Shown here: piece by piece, positions 11,334-24,571 of the stretch | How positions within the stretch are numbered: position 1 is the stretch's first letter | Layout of the letters: every line of letters begins with the position of its first letter | Assembly (NCBI GenBank): GCA_900708905.1 | Contig: CAADRB010000031.1 | Coordinates: 414,051-478,050, forward strand | Source: Hymenolepis diminuta | Taxonomy: Eukaryota > Platyhelminthes > Cestoda > Cyclophyllidea > Hymenolepididae | Direction of reading: 5' to 3' | DNA: 64,000 nucleotides | Notes under the pieces: generated by a model | Told to the model about the DNA's origin: nothing | The model's database searches: none | Seen by the model: only the letters and a program-made list of their open reading frames with translations | Position numbers and translations under genes: made by a program

Positions 11334-14300
11334 CTAGTATGCATCAAGATCAACGCATACAATAGAAAACGTTCCTAGTTTTATAACAATGAAGACATTC
11401 ACAATTGTAATTTTCAATGTTACTAAACAACTGCATGTGAAAACTGGAAATTTAGAGTAATTCTTAGGAATACTAAGAACTGATGGAACAAATGTAAATT
11501 TAATCCTTTCACTTGACGAGGTTAATTTTCATTCATCGATCGGTTCATTGTTCGACCAATCATGTATTGCCAAATTTGGACAATGAAGGTTAATGAATGG
11601 TTCAATCCTATCCAACCAATTCCAATCCAACTAAACCCAATTATCTTATATAAATCGACTCATCACTATATCATTAAATTTGCTTTGGTCTGATATAGTC
11701 ACAATCTTTTCTCTCTGGTGCCTAGGACATGATAGCGTGTCTGATAACAGCTTGGTGATAAGTGAAGTACGTCACACATCTATCATGTGCTTGCTACCTA
11801 ACTTGACAGTGAGTCGTTTTCTGTGCAAACTGAATCAGTATCAGCTTAGATTAGAAATGAAACTTCAGTGCTTTGCACTTTCCAAACATATGCTTTGACG
11901 ATACATTATATTGGTAGTCATTCAGATGAGGAATAAACAAGTTTAGGACTTATACTTAAGAGACTCCTCAGAGTCATTTTAAAGGTTAAACATATATAGT
12001 AGATAAAAAATAATCCGACATTATATAAATCGCTACCTAGGATCTGTTAAGTGAGAATTCGTGAGGCCAGTGGTCATAGACACACATTAACAACGGTAAT
12101 GGTTAATTATGGTCCGGTAGAATGCAGTATTTTTCAAAATTGCAGTTTTAAAATACTCTTACTCAAGTACAGAGTTTTAATTGCTTTCTATAACAAGTTT
12201 GGAAAATTTGCTGCCAAGGTTACTACAAGGTTACACATGGGAATTTATCCTTCGGAGTGAATATTACCACACTTTAACAGCTTCCCAAATGAGGTGATTT
12301 TAAAAGATGACTCCGAACTCACACGTGATTCTGTTACATTTTGTACTGAACAAATGCACTGTAAACTGTCGCTATTTTCATAATGTGTAAGCCATTGAAC
12401 ACAGGAACAGTAAATCAGTTTAACATACGTTTAAGGAAAGGAATCAAGAAGAAGCAATAAATTAAATCAGAGCACTAAAAGAGTTTGTTAAAATTAAATG
12501 TTTGGATTCAAGTTGTACTCATTTTATATTTTGAGCACAATCCTTTACCAAATGTTCTAATTTTTCTACATTAACAATTAAGAATTTGTTCCCTGTTCAC
12601 TTTTGCAGAAATTGGGCCTAATTGACCATTTGATCAATTAATTCAGATAATATCAATCTTAATACCCTATTTTTTGCCGATGACAAGAGGTAACTTGACC
12701 TTAACGTCAATGAGGCCACTAGACTTCAAATTATAATGAAATATATTTGTTGATTTTAAATGATTATAGGACATCAATTTAGATACTAAGGCAGTATCCT
12801 TTGCTATTTCGATGAAACAGAAATAAAATCTACCTTATAACAGTTAAAAAAGCAAATTTGAGTATAGTCATTCCTTAATTTAAATATCAAAAAAGCGTTT
12901 CTATCTTCTCTTCCTTTAACTAGATGAAGTAAGTGGACTATAAATGCTTACTTTCAAAATTACCTCCATTTGGTGTATCCACAAGACCAATTCAACTAAA
13001 TATTTGGTTCAATCCGTCATTCTAATTAGTATTTAACTGCATTCAAATCTTTTCTGTTTATCTGGAAAGGGTAAAAAATCGAAGATATTATCATTAGTGG
13101 AGTTTTCAACTGCCAGTTATTAGAAAACTGTGTACTTCACAAACACTCACTGTTAAATTAACTTTTAGATACTTCGGCTGCATTCTTACTATTTTTAATG
13201 GGTCTGCGTATATTTTAATCACAGCATTCTTGCAGTGCCGGATTATTTTTTATGTTATAAATTATTTAACATAAGAACATAATCATTTTTGAATTTATAA
13301 ATCCATTTTTGTCTCCTTTAGTACTCTCGTTCAAATATAAGACTCAAAATATATGCAAGATATTCTCTTCCGTTAAAATATCCATTACGGTCAATTTATT
13401 AAAACTAAGATAGGCAGCCTATTATGTAATTATTACAGTAACATATTCTGTAACTCTCATAATTTTTAAATAATGATAATATTGAAACGTAGATCTCAGT
13501 ATACTCGAGTAAATTTTAAAATAGACAGTACGAAATTGTATTATTAATCACCTACGCCAAATAAAGTTACTTTAACCCTCATTTTTTATTTAAAAAAATG
13601 CATTTTTATATGACTTATAAACGCTGAATCAGTGTATGAATGCATTCTAGTCGATTATTCATTATTAATTTATTTAATACAAATTATATATTTTTTAAAA
13701 ATTAGATATATCGTGGAAATTATTTTGGTGCTTAACTCCCACGACAGAGCGGGAACGGATTATGATATAAACCAAGAAAAATGAAAAGCATGTGAATTTC
13801 GATGACTAGTATATTGATATATCATCCATGCCAACGCAATAAATTTTTGCAAGTTCTTATAATGATCTAACCTTTATACAAACGAAATAGCAAATAATTT
13901 ATGAATGGGGCCTGTCTACTTGAATAGGAAGAAATCGGGATGCCACATCTTATTCTCCTTGAATTCTGGAAGAGATAAATCGTTTTCTCAAAGCCAAATA
14001 ATCCAAAGCTCAATATTCGTGATTAGATCTCTACGCTTCAAAGTGAGTTCATGTCCATAATATTCAAAGTTTTGTGAACCGCTTATTAAATAGAATGGTT
14101 TCTTCGTATCTTCTTAGAGCCACGAGCAATTTGAAGAAACAAACATGACATTTTAAACATTTCAGATCTCACTAAATTTAACTCAAACTAAAATCCAATA
14201 CAGCAAAGCGTGTTGTGTCTAATCCAGATGAGTCAAAACGTTATTCGAAATTTTTCATCGTAGTAAAGCACATGAACGCGGGGCAAATAGAACTTTAAAT

Positions 14301-15492
14301 ATAAGGCAAAGGCTGGGAAAGAGTGCAAGTAAAACTCAAGTTATCAAATATTCTTACTGCATTTCTATTATACACTTATTTATCATACTTAGACAAGTCA
14401 TTTATTCATCACCTATTCTGTTGAAATTCAATTTTCGGGATTTGTCCCCCCTGACACATGTTCGTAATACTCAGACTGAAAGCACCAGCGAATTCTTAAA
14501 TGAATGTTTATCTCAATATTTTCTTCCTTTTTTTCTCCCTATTAAGGTTAACAGCATTATTTACAATTGAATCGAGTGAGAGCTGTTGAGCAAAGAAGCA
14601 ATACTCAGAAACTGACCTAATTAAAAATTTCACTCTATCGTCTCAAAGTTGGAAAGCTTTTCATTCAAATTTCTGAATGGGCATCTGACGCAAAATCCAT
14701 CAACTGTGATGTAAGTTAGTCCTAGACCTGAATAAATACCATTTCTTGTTCTTGTATGAGGCAAGAATACCTAATTTTGTGATATTATATTCAAGATATA
14801 TGCGATTACTGGAAAGGAGTTGGAAGTTGAAAATTGGCCTTCTTTAAAATTTCCTAATATTTTTGATGTCGCAAGTAAGCCAAATTATTGATACTAATAA
14901 AATTTTTAGAAATCATTTGCTTGAAAGTGGTGAAGGATCACTGCACAGTCACATGCTCGGATTGATGCAAGATCACCTAAGCTTCCATGGGTAACTTAAG
15001 ACCATCAACCTTACAATGAGCTTCTGAGGGTTTAAGAATCTATCAGTCAGTGCTTGTGTGTGAAACGGATTTTAGATTTCATGATATATTTATTATTCTA
15101 AGGTTTCTTTTTGTAAAAAGGGCAATTTCTTAATTTAAGTATTTGATTTCGAAAATAGCCACTCACTTCCCACTCATCTGGTACAACTTGTTTGCCTATC
15201 AGAATGACTTCACTTGACTAGAAAACCTTTTGGACCTTGTGCTTAGTATTCAATTTTGACATTCAAAAATATGTTTAGACTTTGTATTGAGTATTTTTTA
15301 GCAGTACCTTGTATGAACGTTGTTTTACGAAGCTATAATTTGCAATTTTTCCTTTAAAATTTGATCTAACTTAACAATTAGTAAAAATCTTGTTACTGAC
15401 TCAAATACTGCTTGTTTTGTAAAACTTAGAAGTGGAAAGTAAGATTAGAAACTGACTAGCTCTTTAAGGAAGCGACTAGTATTTCTGCCAAA
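11334..15492. other. Intergenic DNA, no supported gene
   Basis: Long AT-rich stretch with only short ORFs, the largest about 70 codons at 11680-11898 and 12051-12260. Neither has recognisable features or splice partners. Around 11560-11640 there is a locally repetitive run of CCAATYC-type motifs. The missing 5' exons of the gene ending at 10926 may lie here. Confidence 0.35.
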
Positions 15493-15900
15493 TTAATGTG
15501 CAGAGACCAAATCAAGCAAAAGAATAACGGTTAGTGTAAAACTAACGGACATGCCGAAGGTAGAAAGAAAAGGTGACCAGACCCGCAGTTTATCCAGATA
15601 GTTGACGATAGCGGCAAATGATAGGATTGAGGCCATGGCGATAATAACGCAGGAGGTAATACCGGTCCAACGAATATTATATTTTGTGAAAATAATTATG
15701 AATACCAATCCGACACCTAGCAGCCATGCAGATGTGAAAAGCAGAAGTCCTGTCACCTTGTGAACGGTAATTTGAGTACAAGACGAACTGAAAATACCGC
15801 CTCCACATCCCCAACCGTCAACGGAGATCGCGACAATAAATATAAGAACTGCAAGGACGCATAGGACCATGTTTAATAGTTTGGGATTAATTCGTTTCAT
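15493..15900 (-). CDS. Short four-TM claudin-like membrane protein, copy 2
   Basis: Single exon, 135 residues. TM1 is about residues 8-27, followed by a loop with Trp30, Cys32 and Cys41 (W-x-C-G-G-x6-C, the same spacing as the other copies), then three further hydrophobic segments ending just before the C-terminus. The W-S-PF-L-STFGMS motif before TM4 matches the copies at 4.8 and 17 kb, but the MDE motif of the third loop is replaced by TKYNIRW. A pyrimidine-rich stretch ending in CAG lies 9 bases before the ATG (AG at 15910-15911). This could be an acceptor for a 5' UTR intron or for trans-splicing. Same strand as, and about 1.1 kb downstream of, copy 3, so tandem duplication is likely. Function unknown; membrane location inferred. 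Confidence 0.8.
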   Translation of the reverse strand: MKRINPKLLNMVLCVLAVLIFIVAISVDGWGCGGGIFSSSCTQITVHKVTGLLLFTSAWLLGVGLVFIIIFTKYNIRWTGITSCVIIAMASILSFAAIVNYLDKLRVWSPFLSTFGMSVSFTLTVILLLDLVSAH

Positions 15901-16995
15901 TTTGTAAGACTGATGAAAATTATCGTTTATTATTCAACTACTTGTGAAAGGGAAATGCAAAACTATCGATATTTTGATTAGACAGTAAGTTATTAGATTT
16001 TATTAGTATCTGGACGAATGTAATTCATAAATAGATTATGCCAAATTGGCTATTAAAGAGTTCGATTATCATAAGAAAAAACTTTATACAAGTTTAAAAT
16101 TTAGTTTTTGCAAAATTGGAAACATTTTAGACTGAATAAAAAAGTTCCCTTCCAATTAGTTTTGATCCATTCCATTTGTTCAAAGGAAAACAGACTGTAA
16201 ATTTGTGTATCTAAGACAGTTTTGATCAAGCAGAATATGCACATAGGTTGTTCAAATCTCAGTTCACTAAAATATGGTCAAACTTTACTTTAAAGAAAAT
16301 AGTAGTAGATTCATTAGTTTTGAACTTCACTCAATTCATGACGAAATTTGGCCCATTTAATTCCATTATTTGCAGATTCCCAACTCAGTGAAGCATTCTA
16401 TCCAGTAACTGGAAATTAAAGTTATGTAGTCTTAATCGATTGTTCAATTTTTGATGCGCGTAATAAATCGCGTCAAATATTTTCAATTTATAAATAAGTT
16501 TGAAAATGCTTATTATCTTTTGACACAGGACAGTAGCAAATATTTCTGAAGTTTTAAGTACAACTTATAAAAAAGTAAAAGATATAAAAAAGATAAGGGT
16601 AAGACGCTTATCAGTGTGACGGTGTTTTGACCTTCAAAATCAACAATATGAAGAGGACTTATCTTACATAGAGCCTTTGTTAAGTTAATAAAATTACCTT
16701 AAGTGAATGCAGGACTGTATTATCTCACTCGGAGTCTAATTCAACTATAGTCTATCAATATCTATCGAACGTCCATATTAAAGTGACAGAAACTAGACAT
16801 TCTAGTGGGAGACTTTATCTTAATATAACAAGGTTTCAGTTTCTTAATCAGGCAGACCTTTAAGTTGCATTCGTAGAAACTTATGTTATTTAAAGTAAGT
16901 TGATTAATCCAAAGTTCGACATATGGCACTATAAAACCGATTGTAAATAAGGATAAATATTTTCAGTAAACTGAATACTTGCATTTGGTTGTCGT
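15901..16995. other. Spacer between claudin-like copies
   Basis: AT-rich, no gene seen. It separates two members of the claudin-like family on the same strand. Confidence 0.5.
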
Positions 16996-17418
16996 TCAAG
17001 AGAAAGCGTGCAAGATTTGGTGTCTGTGAGTGATTATATCTGCAATAAGATGAATTGAGAGAATGAGCGTAAATGAAAACGCTACGGTTGAAAGAAACGG
17101 TGACCAAAATTCCTGTGTGTCAATATGATGGACAATCCCAGCAAATGAGCAGATGACTGCCATAACAGCGGTTGCACACGACGCCAAATAAGCCCAAATT
17201 TCATCCATGAGCATTAAAAGGATCATAAAGATCGCGCAGAGAATTACAAGTATCGTCGCAGTTAGAAGAAGAGCTCCAGTAACCTCATTTGACTTCGAAA
17301 AGATACAGGACTCGCTCAAAATACTTCCACCACAGCCCCAGCCGTCAACTCCAATAGCAACACCGAAAATGAAGACTGATAAACAGGCAATTATTATATT
17401 TGTTATCATAGGATCCAT
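16996..17418 (-). CDS. Short four-TM claudin-like membrane protein, copy 3
   Basis: Single exon, 140 residues, closest to copy 1. It has four hydrophobic segments, Trp27/Cys29/Cys38 in loop 1 at the same numbering as copy 1, a TGALLLTA stretch leading into TM2, LMDEIWA between TM2 and TM3, and W-S-PFLSTVAFS before TM4. It ends in a short polar tail (ITHRHQILHAFS) that copies 1 and 2 lack. An AT-rich TTTAAAAGG element lies about 20-30 bases upstream of the ATG and could be a weak TATA box. The family is clearly real because three separate copies keep the frame, the loop cysteines and the inter-TM motifs. Its precise relation to claudins needs a profile search. Confidence 0.82.
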   Translation of the reverse strand: MDPMITNIIIACLSVFIFGVAIGVDGWGCGGSILSESCIFSKSNEVTGALLLTATILVILCAIFMILLMLMDEIWAYLASCATAVMAVICSFAGIVHHIDTQEFWSPFLSTVAFSFTLILSIHLIADIITHRHQILHAFS

Positions 17419-18032
17419 TGTGAGTTTGTTCCTTTTAAATGCACTCCCGTTTTATGGACATGGCCGCTGCGACATTTGATGAAAATCGATATTCGTAAAC
17501 GCGGCAAATTTAAAGTTGAATTTGTCAAGGTACCAAAATATAATCTTTTCTTTCCCTTTTAAAAAAACCCATCCAACCTTGGTCATCTCCAACTTTATAT
17601 TGGCAACCTACTCTATTAAACTTAAAATAGTGTTATTAGGACATGAAATCGATTCAAATAGACAGTATTTGTACTCATTAAATGCATATTTAAGTAAGGC
17701 GACTCTTTGATTGAACCGTCGTACTAATATCAGTCCGGTCTCATTTTTAAAACTCCACATTAATTTAAATTTTAAAGTATAAGGAAACTCTTATCTGTTT
17801 CATATAAGTCAGGAAGCCAAGACTTCGACATAAATGCACTTTTTGATATTATTGAGGCTCATATCAGCCTAAAATGGTAAGGCAACAACGTAAATGAGGG
17901 TAAATTTATCCAAATCTTAAATAATGAAAACATTTTCTCAAAACACTTGTAAACAATCTTTACTGATTGAAAAACGAACAAATGGTCTTGATAAAGACTA
18001 AAGACAACAAAGAATATCACAAAACAGCGACT
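17419..18032. other. Intergenic spacer
   Basis: Space between claudin-like copy 3 and the 3' end of the five-exon gene. No coding signal was recognised. The 64-codon plus ORF at 17516-17710 looks like chance. Confidence 0.5.
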
Positions 18033-19188
18033 CTAAGAATCCAAATCGGGGAATTTGTTGTCAAATATCTTATTCATCCATTCTTTGAGTTGATGAGCAT
18101 TAGGATCACCTTTGGGACTGTAGTATAACGCAGGAACGTCCAATTCGACAAACGTTTGAGTAGATTTGTCAGCGGTATTCAATCGGTTATCGGATTCCAT
18201 CGGCATGTTCAAGACAGTGTTCTCATGATCAAATTCCTGTTCCTGAGTTCGCCACATGCACATTATTGGAGGTGGAGGTTTTTCTGGTGGGCATTCAAGA
18301 TTATCTTCGTCACTACTTTCGTACTCACAAGAAATCTAGAATAACAGCAATTAATAATTATACACCACAAATAAAAATTAACAAGAAAATTCCTGAGCAC
18401 GTACATAGGGAGCAAGAAGCAAGCGAGCAGTCCGCCTTGATAAACTAGATAAATAATTGTAATTGCAAAAAAATAATAATTGAAATTACTCAATTGCCTG
18501 TTTTGGTGTTGTAAACGCGGGATCAGATACTTCATCCATGCTACTAATTTTAATGTCAGTAGTTGCTCTATTACGCTCTAATTCATTGGGTTCAATGGAT
18601 AGTTCTCTGAAGGTACTTGATAGAGGTTCAGTAACTTCGGGGAGAGTAGACATTTTAAGTGGTGAATTCGGCAGCTCAGGTTTGATAGGTGAGTAGGGAA
18701 GATTAGAAATATTTTGATCAAGAATCTCAGTTGTATTACTTAATCTACAAAAACTTGCGGAATTGTCAGTCATAGATTCAGAATCAATTGACTCCACAAA
18801 TGTTACAGAAGATTTATGTTCTAAAAAAAATTACAACTGAAACAATGACCTTACGTATAGGACTAAGGTAACCGGAAGGAAGAAAAGCGGACATGGATTC
18901 AACATTCGCAGTGTCTTTTTCGTTGCAAATTGTTGAGTTTTTAACACAGGCGAATCGGTCTGTGAAAACGAGGTTAAATTTTAAATAGATTACTACCGAG
19001 AAGCAATTTCATTTGAGGGCTTCCTGGAACATAACCTACTTAAAATTATAACTTTTTTGATAAACTAAAGTGCTACTCTCGCATGATTCCGCTCCTCTCG
19101 GTTTTTCAGGAGATGGAATGTTATTTGACTTTTCAACATCCTTTGAAAAGGTGTTCGAAGGGGAGCCAGCGTAACTGGTATCATCCAT
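18033..19188 (-). CDS. Five-exon Ser/Pro-rich acidic protein, unknown
   Basis: Exons 19188-19077, 18959-18855, 18820-18490, 18444-18405 and 18335-18033 join with consistent phase across GT..AG introns of 117, 34, 45 and 69 bp, giving 891 bp and 296 residues. No domain is recognised. The protein is polar and rich in Ser, Pro, Glu and Asp. It has short S-P motifs (YSPIKPELPNSPLK, YLSPI), an acidic run with ESSDEDN, a Pro cluster (PPEKPPPPIM) and a helical acidic C-terminus ending KEWMNKIFDNKFPDLDS. There is no signal peptide or TM segment, so a cytoplasmic or nuclear disordered regulatory or scaffold protein is likely (inference). The first donor (A|GTAGCA) is the least certain junction. An acceptor-like TTTTAG lies 5 bases before the ATG (AG at 19194-19195). 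Confidence 0.75.
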
Positions 19189-22100
19189 TAGGGCTAAAAT
19201 ATGAAGATCAACAGTATAACAATTTTAGTGAAAGGAAAAATCAAGCTAAGGTGTTAATGTAAAAACAGAAATTCTCTGCAGCTAGTTTAACCAAACGTCA
19301 CAGAAAAAGAACATGCACCTTAACTACAAAAAAAACAAAATTTTCAATAGAAATTCAGCAGAATGACGAAAAGAAACGAACATTTTAAGGCACAAACCCA
19401 CTTCCAGAGGACTAACGATAAACTGTAAAAATGTTAATAATAGCGGTAAATTTCCCAAAATTAAAACCTTTAAACACTTTTTCCGATAGTTTATATTAAT
19501 TATATCAAATGTTCTTTTAAAAGTGCTATAAAATTTACCTATATTTTAGTTGAATTATGCTTACATAAACTGTTTAGATATCACATTTTTGCGGAATAAT
19601 AATTTTCTTTCGAGGTAAATTTGAGACGATTGCTGATAATGCGTTTTTTGGCCTGAAAACCTTAGTAATATATTTATTAAAAGTAATTAAAAATTCTCTT
19701 GAAAATAACTAAGTGGACTTTTGATATTTTGGAAAATATGTGAGCAGATAACTGATGTAATGACAAACTGAAAAGAGTAAATTATTCCAATTGGTTTCGT
19801 TTACCTAAACAAATTGTAAATAGATTAGTTATAGTAAATCCCACTGTAAATTCCATGATCTGACTGTGAGCTTTATGCTATATGCACCGTAATATCTGAT
19901 ACGACCTTTCCTTAATTATTTATTTTTAACAGTTATAAGGAAATATATAACTGAAATTCGATAAAAATATTATCCTACTCATTGGCTAACCAGTTAAGTT
20001 GGAGTAAATTCGATATAATAAAATTTCAATTTGCTATTTTGGGTGAGAAGCTGTGGTCATGAAATTTAAGGATATACAGCCCTAATTTGAATATCACATC
20101 AAACAAAAATTTACACCCTGATTTCATTTTCAGCATCTTATCGAATCAACCTACTTAACCACACATTGGTATTTTTCACTTTCTTCGCGTTTATATGCTA
20201 TTCAGCGGTTGGAAAATATGATTTATTTTGCATTTCCATAGCTAATAGATAAACATCTGTATTATAATGTCACTCATTTATAAAACAAATTTTTAAGTTC
20301 TTTGCCAACAAAAGATTTTTGTAATCTTGGATAATTAAGAGGTGGAAAAAATGTCCGCAGATCTTTTAATTTAAGGATAATTTTTTCCGATCCTTAATCA
20401 TAAAAACTGAGTTAAATGCATGTAAAATTGCTGGAATTCTTTTATGATGTTACAAGTATGGTAATGAGAAATATTCTATATATAGTATATATTATGCTAC
20501 TAAGACGAAATGCCGTATCCGCAATTTTCGACTTTTCGAAAAGGATTCTCGATGCAAGCTTACGTTTCTCATTTTGATCGGAAGTCCAAAGGCGAGATAT
20601 GATGAAACTCGTTTGTATCCATTCCTCCATGCCCAGCAAGCGAATACGGTCAAGAGTCGTTAAATTATTGGTCAAGGTAGGTGTTGTTAATCAGTTATAT
20701 TTCAGTAGTATGTGATTATTGCATTAATCATCGTTCTAATAAACGTTATTGACGAAGAAATAGCAGTGTGTTGGAAAAATTCACCACCCACTGGAGAAAT
20801 ACTATGAGAATATAGTCTATTTGAAATTTCTAAAGCTTCCAATATTATGCTACTCACTGCCAAATTTGAGGAAAATTAAAATGTTATTTTGATGAAATTT
20901 TGTTTCATTATTGACCATCACTATAAAGCATCCGTATTTCCGACCATCAATAGAGACTGAAGATCTGTTCTTTAGGCACGTGAGTTATGAGTCTTAAATA
21001 TACTTTTATAGTGTCAGATATTGAACTTAAATTTGCACATGGTTTCACTATTCTTCGTATGCTTTTGAATTCGTAAAATATTTCTTTATTTTCTGTAAAG
21101 AATTTTACCACTATACGAAATAAATTGATTGAAGTTTATTGGACGCTGATGTTATTTTTAAAAATTTCGAGAAAACTAGGAGGTATAGAGCTGTTCGCAT
21201 ACGAGTCTGATTTGCAAGCACTTTAATAGGATGTAATTGAAATATGACTCTATATATCATACGAAAGTTAAAAATACACTAACAAGTCAAGTTATCGATT
21301 TACTATGGAATTCAGAAATCAGTAGAGTGCAAAGACAGTTGAGAGTCATTAACGAAGTGCAGGGTCAGAATAGTGCAAGGACCGTCAAAGGTTGTCATTA
21401 AAAACTAAAGATTACGATCCATAATGAGTTACAGTTATTGTTTTAGTACAAACCGAATTTTAAATATGTTCTGCTAATGCTCCTTTTGATTAAAATAGAG
21501 ATTGTGGATGAAGTTTTATCATTATTTACAAATTAGAGAGATCATACTTAACGTCTCTGTACATTAGAAGAAGGTAAATTCATTTGTTGCGCGCAATTGC
21601 ATCAGATTCTCCTCTGCAATAATTGGTGATGAAACAAACCCACTATAAGTCGTTCGCATAACCTAGCCATAATTGGCTGCACCAAAAAATCACAGTTTAT
21701 CTGTGGGGATACTGCTCTCATTGATGCTAATGAGAATATGATGGACACAGATAATGAACAAAGTTGACGATATTCACGTTGAAGATTTCTAGTAAGCGTG
21801 ATCTGAATAAGTGTTTACTAGAGAAAATTTTATAGGCAAGTATAGATAGAATGAAATGGCAGAATAGTCTATAATAGTAAAAAAGATAAAATGGTGAACC
21901 AAGAACCAATATAGGGTCCAGTGACTACTTCCCTTTCCAAAGCACTGCGGAACTTTGAGTTTAGCCTATATTCCTGTTACTTATTGATCCATTAGATGTC
22001 CAAGTTGGCCTGAGTGTTTGCGAGTGCTTCCGCATTGGCTTATGAAGTTTCTAACTTGACACACTTCCGATTTCTCGGTTGCAACTTGTTTGGGAACTTA

Positions 22101-22465
22101 AAATATCTCCATTGCACTTGTTCCGTGTTTCCATGCACTTGTTGGCATTCATTTCGATTCCACGGTTGTCATAATAATTTCTGCTTTTCTGGCCACTTCT
22201 ATCATCAATAACCAATACTGTCTTCATGTACGAGTCCCTGGAACTAAGGCAATCACATAAGATAACGATCACAGGGTACAATAACAATGGCAACTCAGTA
22301 GTTGAGAACAAAACTGTTGCTGAATGACTTATACTTCACATTAAATACTCCATTATGTATTCCTGAAGAAATTTTGTTCTATATAATATAATATAAGCAT
22401 TTAATTATAAACCAAATATTTATTAAAACAACCTTGAAACGATTCAGTGAAATAAATTTGACATT
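19189..22465. other. Intergenic DNA with weak candidates
   Basis: AT-rich. Two open stretches deserve mention. The minus ORF 20442-20675 contains a polar GMEEWIQTSFIISRLW stretch followed by a possible donor (GTAAGC). The minus ORF 22051-22311 lies just downstream of the membrane gene at 22.5 kb. Neither can be joined to a second exon or matched to a family, so neither is called as a gene. Confidence 0.35.
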
Positions 22466-22900
22466 TTAAGTGGTATGTGGTTCAATATATTCATCATCAG
22501 CTATCATTAATGTAGTACCAAGAGCCCCGAGCATATTAAAAATCGCGGTTATAATAGCGACGATACTCCATCCATAATAATCCGGATAAGTTAAGGCAAC
22601 CATTGCCGTAAAAATTTCCAAACATGACACTGGGCAAACAATCTTGCAGTTCTAAAAGAAATGATAAAGTAAAAAACGATTTATTACATTGGATATAATT
22701 TTGATACTCTGCTTTGCATATCCATACGCATTGATAAAGGGTGTACTCAAGGCCATAAATCCACCAATGATATAGCAGCATTCTATCCAGATTTGTGAAA
22801 CGTTTGGTCCCGAATTGGAAGAGGGGAGGATATTTTTTATCCCATTTCCCATTAAGATCAAACCAGCAACCTTATCAAGTTTAGCAGAAATATAATCCAT
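22466..22900 (-). CDS. Small multi-TM membrane protein, two exons
   Basis: Exon 1 (22900-22688, 71 codons) and exon 2 (22651-22466) join across a 36-bp intron (22652-22687, GTAATA..TTTTAG) in phase 0, giving 132 residues. There are three or four hydrophobic segments: about residues 10-26 (VAGLILMGNGIKNIL), 41-60 (IECCYIIGGFMALSTPFIN), 76-93 (CPVSCLEIFTAMVAL) and 99-121 (WSIVAIITAIFNMLGALGTT). The tail is acidic (ADDEYIEPHTT). The size matches the claudin-like family, but the W-x-C-GG loop is absent, so it is a different family. MS4A-like four-TM proteins are a conceivable comparison, not a claim. A TTATAAAT element at about 22917-22924 lies 17-24 bases upstream of the ATG. Translation is taken from the first Met of exon 1. 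Confidence 0.7.
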
Positions 22901-24468
22901 ACCAGGAGATATTGATTTATAAGAACCAGATTAACATGATAACAATGGTAAAAAACCCTATACGCCTTCTCTCTGTTAACCATAGTCGTATGGTATGCAA
23001 TCCCTTTGTGCACGTATTTTAAGAAATATTACCAACCAAAGGATTAATATGAAGTTGAATTTTGCTTTTTATTAATCTGATTTTCAAAATAAAAAGTATT
23101 TAATAATGCTTGTCTGAAAATAGAATATGAATTCAAAATTTGAGCACAATTTTATGATTACGTAATTTGAAACGGAAAATTTGTGCTTTGTTAGAGTTCA
23201 CTCAACATGAACTCCAGTGAGATTTGTAATTAAGAGGCATCAAACTGATAATCTAGACTATTAGAAATAACCAATGTATTCTGATGGCATGACCATCCAC
23301 TGGTCAATAAGTTATGAGCTTAATAGGTAATCACAGAGTGAAATTCTAAATTTGGAAATTCGGAGATATGAATTCAAGATTAGTGATCTACAATCATTAC
23401 AGGTAAACAAGGTTATAAATTTAGAATTCAAACAAATTTTAATTTTTATGCATATTTGAATAGTAAACTTATATACGAACTCCGCTACATCGACTTAACT
23501 GCCACAATCTTCCGCACCTTCACTATTCCTACTTCAAAGACTTTTCGCAGTCAGTTTTCCTCTTTTTCCTGGTTATATTAAGGATTCATAGAAATAAGAG
23601 GGGGATAATTCGCAAAACGAAAAGAAGCTGAACCCAGCTATTTAGCTTTCAATCTCATCGAAAGGCCTATATATTTTTCATGAATCACCATTGACCTTCA
23701 AATTTCACTTCTAAAAACAATGCAGTATATCTTGTAGCGGATGATACACCTAAATAATGCTCCTAAGCAGTCCAAATAGCCTCTAGCTGAGTCCTCTATT
23801 ATAAATTTGTTCCCAAAATTAGCTAGGATATGCCCAAAGCAGTAAGGACAGGAAAGATGTTGAGCTGAGGGGGTTTATTGCTCAACTCTATGCCTCGTTG
23901 CCAAAAACTTAGTCATTCAATGCCAACAAAGCAAGGCCGCAGGGATATTGATTGCTGACTGGCTAAAAATGGTCTCTGCACGCCCGTCTGAGTTTGTTCG
24001 ATACGCGATCGATTACATAACCGCACTTTCTAGAATGTTCTAGCGAGCGTGAGGTTCCCTTGATTAGCCTTGGTAGCGTCGTGAACTCCACAACCTTTTT
24101 AAAGCATAGTTTTATAAATATAAAACCCTTTATTATACGCCATTGAAAACCATTGTGATATTATTTTTTCGGCCAGATGATACCAACATGTGAAATGATC
24201 TATTTTTTTTGCTGAATGAAAATTAAAGTAAATTTTTTTTAATATACGGAATTATTGTCATTGCCTATTATGAAATGCGATTTTCAGGTCAGTGAAAATG
24301 GGATAATAAAACGATTTTAAAGAAATACAGAAATTCAATCTATTTTATATGGCCAGTATTTACTAAGCTCAGTCATTACTCCAAAGAAGGGGATAATTAA
24401 ATAATGAACTAAATATTAATTTATTTTGAATCTACGTTTGCAGTACGATTTTCTACATTTTTGAAAAT

Positions 24469-24571
24469 NNNNNNNNNNNNNNNNNNNNNNNNNNNNNNNN
24501 NNNNNNNNNNNNNNNNNNNNNNNNNNNNNNNNNNNNNNNNNNNNNNNNNNNNNNNNNNNNNNNNNNNNNNN
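24469..24571. other. Assembly gap (103 N)
   Basis: Run of 103 N. Flanking sequence is AT-rich and non-coding on both sides. Confidence 0.99.
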
